From a virus: a stretch of DNA of 39,596 bases. This document shows positions 20,679 to 26,170 of the stretch, piece after piece. Under the pieces are notes generated by a model. It was given only the letters and a program-made list of their open reading frames with translations. It ran no database searches and was not told where the DNA came from. The position numbers and the translations under genes were made by a program. Every line of letters begins with the position of its first letter. The stretch's first letter is position 1. Where the stretch lies: positions 1 through 39,596 of IMG/VR virus record IMGVR_UViG_3300027852_000091; one strand, given 5' to 3'.

Positions 20679-21011
20679 ATGAAAGCAACCATCCGCAAGT
20701 TAGAGCAGCAATTGGCAGATCGAGATCGTCAAGTTCACAAGCTAACCCTAAAAGTTAACTCACTAGAAAACCTGATCCGATCTCAAGCTGAATGCCGCGA
20801 GACACACGAAGCAAGGGCTATAGTTGGCCCAAGACGCTGGGAGGATCAAATCCAATCTGAGAACGACGTAGAGCCATCTGAAAGCCCACTCTACCTATCA
20901 AGCATGGAAAGGGTAGACCTTAGCAATGGTGCCCGTAAGCGCATGTACGAAGCAAGGCGCAATCAATCTGATGCAGGGCTAACCAACGTATTTCCTTTAG
21001 AGGTTGATTAG
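20679..21011 (+). CDS. Coiled-coil hypothetical protein
   Basis: A 110-residue protein. The ATG at 20679 follows the TAACGAGG leader at 20662-20669; an in-frame ATG at 20646 would overlap the previous gene and is less likely. The first 45 residues form a coiled coil (IRKLEQQLADRDRQVHKLTL), the rest is polar. No family recognised. Confidence 0.65.
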   Translation: MKATIRKLEQQLADRDRQVHKLTLKVNSLENLIRSQAECRETHEARAIVGPRRWEDQIQSENDVEPSESPLYLSSMERVDLSNGARKRMYEARRNQSDAGLTNVFPLEVD

Positions 21012-21013
21012 CT

Positions 21014-21379
21014 ATGGAAATTGACCGAGTAAACCGAGACACCAACGACTACTATAGCCAACTAGAAGAGTCTGAAGCAAAGCAAAGGAGCCTTATGAGC
21101 GATGAAGAGCGAGAGCAGGCGGAACAGGAACGTATTGATGAAATAACCGACCGGCTAATGGGCGGGGATGATTCAGATCTGCTGGCTGAGGTACTTAATG
21201 AAACCCCATGGTGCGTGAAACTCTTATCTCTTTTGTGCGAATGCGAGACAGATAAAACTATTGCAGATATGACCGAAAGAGAAATTATTACATTGGCTTT
21301 GGCAGCAAAGCGGCTTGTTGAATCGATACAGCATGAAGTCAAAAAAGGGGTTGAAGCGAATCAGTGGCGGTTTAGCTAA
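21014..21379 (+). CDS. Acidic helical hypothetical protein
   Basis: A 121-residue Glu/Asp-rich protein (YSQLEESEAKQRSLMSDEER). Starts three bases after the previous stop. No known motif. The following gene is the second HNH-AP2 endonuclease. Confidence 0.65.
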   Translation: MEIDRVNRDTNDYYSQLEESEAKQRSLMSDEEREQAEQERIDEITDRLMGGDDSDLLAEVLNETPWCVKLLSLLCECETDKTIADMTEREIITLALAAKRLVESIQHEVKKGVEANQWRFS

Positions 21380-21410
21380 TGTTCATCCGATAGAGGGATA
21401 GGGTTCTAAG

Positions 21411-22235
21411 ATGCAACTAATCAAAAAGCTAGACATGCGATATGCAACCGCGACATCTAAGCAAAAGTCTAGGTATGGCCTTTTCCTCTGTCCGGTTTGC
21501 ACGACAAGCTGCGAGGTTAGGATTCATAGCGGGCTTATATCGGAATCATGTAAGTCGTGTGTCAACATCACCCACGGCGGGGTCGGAACACGACTGTATA
21601 AAACATGGAGTAACATTAAGCAGCGCTGCAACAATGAAAACCATCGGTCTTATAAAAGCCACGGAGGGCGTGGAATCAAGATTTGTGATGAATGGTATGA
21701 TTTCGCAGCGTTTCGTGGATGGGCTGAATCTAACGGCTACAACGACGACCTAACAATTGATCGAATCAACAATGACGGAAATTACGATCCTGATAATTGC
21801 AGGTTTACAACGCAATCTGTTCAACAGCGAAACAAAAGGATATTGATTGCAACCAACACCAGCGGATATCGCGGGGTTTTTTTTGACAAGTCAAGCAGCA
21901 AGTGGAAAGCAGAAATCACTGTAAATAGCAAGACCATCTATCTTGGTCGGCATAAAGATAAGCTAGAAGCAGCAAAAGCCTACGATCAATATGTGATTGA
22001 TAATAATTTAGAGCACACCACCAACGGTTTAATCAAAAAAGACGAAAAAAGGGCATTACAAATGAGCGATCTAGAGGATTATCTACAAGGCATAAGGGAT
22101 TGCAAAGACGGGATACCGCATACCGAAAAATCTAAACCGTACAACGATGGATACAGCCACCAGTACGAGGCCGAACAAAGAAAAACGCAAAAGACAATAA
22201 CGGAACTTTACAATGGCAATAGAAAACTTAACTGA
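21411..22235 (+). CDS. HNH-AP2 homing endonuclease fused in frame to a small phage protein
   Basis: The first ~210 residues match the enzyme at 18227: zinc ribbon (CPVC, CKSC), HNH core (RINNDGNYDPDNCRFTTQSV) and AP2 (SGYRGVFFDKSSSKWKAEIT). The first copy stops soon after NLEHTTNGLI, but here the frame runs on through KKDEKRALQ into MSDLEDYLQGIRDCKDGIPH and DGYSHQYEAEQ, a small RMF-like phage protein that would normally be its own gene starting at 22061. So the enzyme seems to have landed in front of that gene and removed the stop. The C-terminal part may still be translated from its own ATG. Confidence 0.82.
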   Translation: MQLIKKLDMRYATATSKQKSRYGLFLCPVCTTSCEVRIHSGLISESCKSCVNITHGGVGTRLYKTWSNIKQRCNNENHRSYKSHGGRGIKICDEWYDFAAFRGWAESNGYNDDLTIDRINNDGNYDPDNCRFTTQSVQQRNKRILIATNTSGYRGVFFDKSSSKWKAEITVNSKTIYLGRHKDKLEAAKAYDQYVIDNNLEHTTNGLIKKDEKRALQMSDLEDYLQGIRDCKDGIPHTEKSKPYNDGYSHQYEAEQRKTQKTITELYNGNRKLN

Positions 22236-22764
22236 TCCGCTATCAGCCAACCAGATAGACTTTAGAGTTCAGCGGATTAAGAAGAGCGGGTACGCAGTTA
22301 TACTGGCTTACAAAGACGCTAGGGTTGACCAGCAACGCTTAGATGAGGCTGTAGGGCCGACAAACTGGCAGCGCAGGCACACAAACGGCAACCATAATTG
22401 CGTGGTATCGATATGGTGCGATGAAAAAAAAGAGTGGGTGCAGAAAGAAGATACTGGCACAGAATCAAATACCGAGGCAGCTAAAGGGCTGGCTAGTGAC
22501 TCATTCAAGCGGGCTTGCTTTAATTGGGGTATAGGTAGGGAGCTTTACGACTACCCAGTTATAGAGTTGAAGCTAAAAGACAACGAATGGTACATGGACG
22601 GCAATAAGAAGCCTAAGCAGTCATACGACCTAAAGTTGAAGGAATGGCACTGGTATTCAGAGTTCACAGAAAACAAATTAAACTGGCTGGCCGCAAAAGA
22701 TACTACTGGGATGGTTCGGTTTCAGTGGGGGCAGCGAAAACCAAAAGGGGAAGAAGTAAAATGA
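22213..22764 (+). CDS. Rad52/22-like single-strand annealing protein
   Basis: A 183-residue protein with the core signature of Rad52-type phage annealing proteins: the early INxRVQ-like IDFRVQRIKKSGYAVILAYK, the RRHTNGNHNCVVSIWC strands and the strongly conserved KGLASDSFKRACFNWGIGRE helix (~89-108). It anneals complementary ssDNA in replication and repair. It starts inside the end of the previous frame and its stop overlaps the Gp157 start. No exonuclease partner is obvious. Confidence 0.8.
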   Translation: MAIENLTDPLSANQIDFRVQRIKKSGYAVILAYKDARVDQQRLDEAVGPTNWQRRHTNGNHNCVVSIWCDEKKEWVQKEDTGTESNTEAAKGLASDSFKRACFNWGIGRELYDYPVIELKLKDNEWYMDGNKKPKQSYDLKLKEWHWYSEFTENKLNWLAAKDTTGMVRFQWGQRKPKGEEVK

Positions 22765-23240
22765 ATTTACGCGAACTAACACAAGAGCAGCAGGGCATAT
22801 TGGAGCTGGTCGAAAACACCGATCTAACCATGCAGGATGTTGATGATCATTTGAGTGGTATATCAGAGGCTCGTGATAAGAAGATCGAATCATGTGCTTT
22901 TGTGATCAACTGCCTTGAATCTGACTCTGTAGTAATCAAAGCTGAAATTGACAGGCTTAAAGAGCTATCAGACTCTAAAGAAAAAGCCGTGCTAAGAACT
23001 AAGGAATGGCTTGTGATGAATATGGAGGATGGAGAAAAGCACGAATTTGATTTATTCAAAGTTTCTAGGGTGAAAGGCCGACAGGTTGTGACGATCACAG
23101 ACGAAAAGAAACTAGGTAAATTCACTAACGAAAAAATAGTTAAATCTATCGATAAGCGCGCATTGCTTGAAGCGTTAAAGGCTGGCAGTGTAGACGGGGC
23201 GGAACTTGGTGTAAGTAAACCTAGCTTAAGGATTAAGTAA
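22761..23240 (+). CDS. Gp157 family protein
   Basis: A 159-residue coiled-coil protein of the Siphovirus Gp157 family: ELTQEQQGILELVENTDLTM, a long helical middle with CAFVINCLESDSVVIKAEID, and the C-terminal SIDKRALLEALKAG...LGVSKPSLRIK. The family is widespread beside annealing proteins and SSBs and is linked with phage resistance in streptococci, mechanism unknown. Start ATG 22761 overlaps the previous stop by four bases. Confidence 0.82.
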   Translation: MNLRELTQEQQGILELVENTDLTMQDVDDHLSGISEARDKKIESCAFVINCLESDSVVIKAEIDRLKELSDSKEKAVLRTKEWLVMNMEDGEKHEFDLFKVSRVKGRQVVTITDEKKLGKFTNEKIVKSIDKRALLEALKAGSVDGAELGVSKPSLRIK

Positions 23241-23521
23241 TGACCTATACCGACGTATTTAATATTGATAAGCCAGTTTGCCCTTATTGCAGGCGAGTGC
23301 ATACACCAGGCCCAATGACCCCAAATAGACGGCATGAGCTTGAATGCGGGGAGTGTGGTCACAAGTTCTACGGTAAGCGAGGGGTAAGGACAGAGCATAC
23401 CAGCGGCGCATATCACACGGCACCCTGTTGTGAGCTTAACGGATACCCACACGATATGATTACAAAAACAAGCATGGGCAATAGTTATACATTTTGCTCT
23501 ATTTGTGATAAAGAATATTAA
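23240..23521 (+). CDS. Zinc-ribbon hypothetical protein
   Basis: A 93-residue protein with three Cys pairs: CPYC (14-17), CGEC (~36-39) and CSIC (~86-89), plus a CC in the middle. The middle CGHKFYGKRG suggests a zinc ribbon. Start overlaps the previous TAA by one base. No family recognised. Confidence 0.7.
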   Translation: MTYTDVFNIDKPVCPYCRRVHTPGPMTPNRRHELECGECGHKFYGKRGVRTEHTSGAYHTAPCCELNGYPHDMITKTSMGNSYTFCSICDKEY

Positions 23522-23540
23522 ATAACGAGGAGTATCAGCA

Positions 23541-23753
23541 ATGAAAGAATTTATCACTATGGTTTTAGGCGCTGGATCACTTATATGGCTTTTTTGCTTG
23601 CTGTTTTTGATTGGCCCTGTATTGCTATTATGGTCAATTAATAGCCTTGCAGAATTAGGAGGCTCTAAATTTTATATTGATCATAGCTTGTGGAGTTACT
23701 GGGTTGCGGTTATTTTTCTTATTCTAGTGCGCGGTGGATCAACGAGTAACTAG
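23541..23753 (+). CDS. Two-TM membrane protein
   Basis: A 70-residue protein with membrane helices at about residues 4-34 and 50-65 and a short loop with aromatic residues. A TAACGAGG leader at 23523 precedes it. Function unknown. Confidence 0.65.
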   Translation: MKEFITMVLGAGSLIWLFCLLFLIGPVLLLWSINSLAELGGSKFYIDHSLWSYWVAVIFLILVRGGSTSN

Positions 23754-23764
23754 GAGGAATAGTA

Positions 23765-24004
23765 ATGGCAGTAGACAGTGAAGAGATTAAAAAACAAACA
23801 GCAGAGTTTGAAGCCAAAGGCGGCAAGATTGAAAAGGTAGGCAGTACAGAGATCAAAGAGGTACTACCACCTGATGTTCAGCGTAGGCTAGATAAAATGA
23901 ACGGTGGCCCTATATCTGCCGAAGAGAAAAAGAAGATGGCTGAAAAGTCACGATCTCGCGGTGGTCGCGCAGCCAGAGACTCAAAACGACAAAGCAAATC
24001 ATAA
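23765..24004 (+). CDS. Small charged hypothetical protein
   Basis: A 79-residue protein, acidic first (MAVDSEEIKKQTAEFEAKGG) and strongly basic at the C-terminus (KSRSRGGRAARDSKRQSKS), probably partly disordered and able to bind nucleic acid. AGGAGG precedes the ATG. It sits between the membrane protein and the SSB-like gene. Confidence 0.65.
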   Translation: MAVDSEEIKKQTAEFEAKGGKIEKVGSTEIKEVLPPDVQRRLDKMNGGPISAEEKKKMAEKSRSRGGRAARDSKRQSKS

Positions 24005-24021
24005 ATAACGAGGGAAATAAC

Positions 24022-24357
24022 ATGCAAAACAACAACGCACCATTAGACAAAGGCCGTGTAGCGGTAATTGCTGAAAAGTACCAGACCAGCCAGACAGGGC
24101 AAAACGGACAGCCAGCAATGAAAAATCGATATGCGACCGTTGGCAGAGCTACGCTATGGCCTGCTCGACAGGGATCAAGCGCACCAAATGTAGAGGTTGA
24201 AATTGACGTTATGCCATTAGGTCATACCGGCCCTGTAAAAATGTATGTTTTTTGGAACTCGGAAAATACCAAGAATCAACCGGCGCAAGGTCAGCAGCAG
24301 GGCAGCTATCAACAAAACCAAGCACCAAATCAATTTGATGACGACATTGCATTCTGA
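24022..24357 (+). CDS. SSB-like protein with acidic C-terminal tip
   Basis: A 111-residue protein: a beta-rich first 80 residues (YATVGRATLWPARQG, VEVEIDVMPLGHTGPVKMYV), a Gln-rich disordered linker (QGQQQGSYQQNQAPNQ) and the tip FDDDIAF. That tip is the binding peptide of bacterial SSB (DDDIPF type), used to recruit repair and replication proteins. Together with the Rad52-like gene upstream this supports single-strand DNA binding. A TAACGAGG leader precedes it. Confidence 0.65.
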   Translation: MQNNNAPLDKGRVAVIAEKYQTSQTGQNGQPAMKNRYATVGRATLWPARQGSSAPNVEVEIDVMPLGHTGPVKMYVFWNSENTKNQPAQGQQQGSYQQNQAPNQFDDDIAF

Positions 24358-24530
24358 TGGAGATAATGTGGCCGAGGCACTACGCGCTACAGTGCCTTAA
24401 ACTAAAATCAAGAGAAGAGCGCCGGAACTATATCGAAACGCAGGTTCCGGCAAAGGATCGGGCGGCGGTGATGATACATGTAGAACGGGCGTTTATTGCC
24501 AAGAAGTATAGGGCGCATGATGATTTATAA
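24357..24530 (+). CDS. Small basic hypothetical protein upstream of array C
   Basis: Fifty-seven residues, MEIMWPRHYALQCLKLKSRE and a helix ending FIAKKYRAHDDL. The start overlaps the SSB-like stop (TGATG). Its TAA is the core box of attC C1, so before cassette gain it ended at the dock. No family recognised. Confidence 0.65.
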   Translation: MEIMWPRHYALQCLKLKSREERRNYIETQVPAKDRAAVMIHVERAFIAKKYRAHDDL

Positions 24531-24583
24531 CGCCCAATATTAAACCGCCGAGGTACGAGGTCGGCTTGAATTTCTTGTTAGCT
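24525..24583 (+). other. attC site C1 (59 bp)
   Basis: Boxes TTATAAC and GTTAGCT, arms AAACCGCCGAG and TCGGCTTGAAT. The same as attC B5 except for the loop. Right box GTTAGCTGT complements 24792-24800. Confidence 0.88.
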
Positions 24584-24598
24584 GTGGAGGCTACGATA

Positions 24599-24799
24599 AT
24601 GAAAATACCAAAAGGAAAAACCATAGCGCAATTAACTAGGGATATACATCAAACTGAGCTGAAGGAGTTTGATGCCGGATATATTGATGGCTACACGAAA
24701 GGAGGGGATTCAAGAACATGTGCAATATTTGTTCGTATAAGTGACGGCATGATTGATATGGTTCCTATCTATTACTTGAAGGCGCTTTTAGACAGCTAA
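24599..24799 (+). CDS. Hypothetical cassette protein C1
   Basis: A 66-residue protein from ATG 24599 behind GGAGG (MKIPKGKTIAQLTRDIHQTE); a TTG opening at 24566 lies in the attC and lacks a ribosome site. It contains a Gly/Tyr turn (DAGYIDGYTKGGDSRTCAIF) and ends with IYYLKALLDS. TAA in the core box. No family recognised. Confidence 0.7.
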   Translation: MKIPKGKTIAQLTRDIHQTELKEFDAGYIDGYTKGGDSRTCAIFVRISDGMIDMVPIYYLKALLDS

Positions 24800-24855
24800 C
24801 GCTTCAGCTAAATCGCGCAGCGTAGCGGAGTCGAATTTCAGCGCCCTTGTTATAG
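24794..24855 (+). other. attC site C2 (62 bp)
   Basis: Boxes AGCTAAC and GTTATAG; body nearly identical to attC B8. Right box GTTATAGGT complements 25080-25088 next to the dock. Confidence 0.88.
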
Positions 24856-24862
24856 GTGACTT

Positions 24863-25087
24863 ATGGAGTATTTTGAAAGACCAAGAAAGAACGGATCTGC
24901 GCAAAAAGCGTGGGATAAATACTGTGAAGAACACCATCAAGAACCTAAATACATATACTACTCGCCTTCTTACCAGTATCAATATAAGGGATGGATTTGT
25001 GAGTGGTTTATGCCTGGCGACATTATGGCTCACATAGGGTACGGCGCAGCGATGAAACACACGTTTTATATGAGCGCTGACCTATAA
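24863..25087 (+). CDS. Hypothetical cassette protein C2
   Basis: A 74-residue protein rich in Tyr, Trp and charged residues (MEYFERPRKNGSAQKAWDKY; YQYQYKGWICEWFMPGDIMA). No known motif. The cassette next to dock C. TAA in the core box. Confidence 0.7.
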   Translation: MEYFERPRKNGSAQKAWDKYCEEHHQEPKYIYYSPSYQYQYKGWICEWFMPGDIMAHIGYGAAMKHTFYMSADL

Positions 25088-25150
25088 CAGCGGTAATAAG
25101 CGGCACACATTCCGCACTTTCCGCACTTTCCGCATATTAGGATATTAAAG
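25088..25150 (+). other. Dock C: attI-like landing site of array C
   Basis: Same start CAGCGGTAATAAGCGGCACA as docks A and B, with three CACWTTCCG units and then CATATTAGGATATTAAAG. A relic frame MDNK-stop follows at 25159. Confidence 0.75.
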
Positions 25151-25169
25151 GGTAAACATGGACAATAAG

Positions 25170-25204
25170 CATTAAACGGGGACGGCTACCCTCGTCCGTG
25201 AATG
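25170..25204 (+). other. Hairpin behind dock C, possible attC relic
   Basis: CATT...GGACG and CGTCC...AATG pair around an eight-base loop, in a gene-free 85-base stretch. The arms ATTAAACGG and GTGAAT recall the attC arms of B5 and C1, but both core boxes are missing. Could equally be an mRNA hairpin. Confidence 0.3.
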
Positions 25205-25235
25205 TAGCCAATTAATTAACTAAGAGGATATTGAA

Positions 25236-25460
25236 ATGGAAATGCTTTATGAGATAAGCCAAACAATATTTGTGCTATCTATTCTTCTATCAATAAGAGG
25301 CCGTGTAACTGAAAAACATTCTGAAAGGGCGCTTTATTATATATTTAGCCAAGAAAATTGGAGAGAGCTAGACGAGAAATACAAACCTTCAGATAACTTT
25401 ATCAATAATGCGCTCAACTTGAGAAAGTGGACATATAAACAAATGGTCCCTGGACTGTAG
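25236..25460 (+). CDS. Hypothetical protein with hydrophobic N-terminus
   Basis: A 74-residue protein with a short hydrophobic N-terminal helix (LYEISQTIFVLSILLSI) and a polar remainder (WRELDEKYKPSDNFINNALN). AAGAGGAT precedes the ATG. No family recognised. Confidence 0.6.
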   Translation: MEMLYEISQTIFVLSILLSIRGRVTEKHSERALYYIFSQENWRELDEKYKPSDNFINNALNLRKWTYKQMVPGL

Positions 25461-25469
25461 AAACAAATA

Positions 25470-26069
25470 ATGCCAAAACTAAAGTGCAAAGGTTGCCCTG
25501 ACCGCTTTGATCGTGACGTTATGATTAAGGTTCAGCTTAACTGGTTTCATAGCTTTGAATGCGCCTCTCAGTACGGCCAGAGGCTTTCACGCAAAAAGGC
25601 TGCCAATGACGCCATGAGGAACGCAAAAGCCCTGAGATCAAAGCAGAGGGACGATAAGGAGCGGGTTAAGCGCAGGCAGGACTGGCTAAACCAATATCAA
25701 AAGCTTGTGAATCAGTGGGTAGTACATGTCCGAGATAAGAATCTTGGGTGTTGCACTTGCGGGAAAACTAGCCAGTCCGTTAAGTATGATGCTGGCCACA
25801 TGATTAGCAGGGGCAGTAGCCCCGAACTAAGGTTTGAACTTACCAATATTCACAAGCAATGCTCAGTTGAATGCAATCAGCACGGCTCTGGCAAGCGTAA
25901 GGAGTACGAGCTATTCATCATAGATAAGTACGGCCAGGATCACTTAGACTGGCTGAACGGGCCGCATAAACCATTAAAAGAGCAATTACCGCACTACACC
26001 GACATTAAAAACGAGATCGTCCGATTTAGAAAGATTCTAAGGGATGCTGGATTAAAGCCATACTGTTAA
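25470..26069 (+). CDS. ninG: NinG (Rap-like) recombination protein
   Basis: A 199-residue protein of the lambda NinG family. Zinc-type cysteines at the N-terminus (CKGCPDRF), a basic coiled middle, and the central catalytic region CCTCGKTSQSVKYDAGHMIS, then FELTNIHKQCSVECNQHGSG. Lambda NinG/Rap cuts branched recombination intermediates. It is the last gene of the rightward unit and matches the NinB-like gene upstream. Confidence 0.85.
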   Translation: MPKLKCKGCPDRFDRDVMIKVQLNWFHSFECASQYGQRLSRKKAANDAMRNAKALRSKQRDDKERVKRRQDWLNQYQKLVNQWVVHVRDKNLGCCTCGKTSQSVKYDAGHMISRGSSPELRFELTNIHKQCSVECNQHGSGKRKEYELFIIDKYGQDHLDWLNGPHKPLKEQLPHYTDIKNEIVRFRKILRDAGLKPYC

Positions 26070-26170
26070 ATAAGACCGGCCATCACTATTAACGAGGAAA
26101 TAGATCAGGCCGGAATATCCCGCTATCCCGCTATTGCGCTAATGCTGAATTTTGTTAAATGCGCGGCAGC
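26070..26170. other. Convergent gap with GC-rich inverted repeat
   Basis: ccGGCC/GGCCgg arms at about 26075-26080 and 26113-26118 are separated by a long loop that holds an orphan TAACGAGG leader (26090-26097) with no gene behind it. On the minus strand the arm is followed by TCTTATTT, so it may be a weak terminator for the late unit. ATCCCGCT occurs twice in tandem at about 26127. Confidence 0.4.

Noticed and set aside
24566-24598. TTG start for cassette C1 inside the attC
   Set aside because: No ribosome site, while GGAGG precedes the ATG at 24599.
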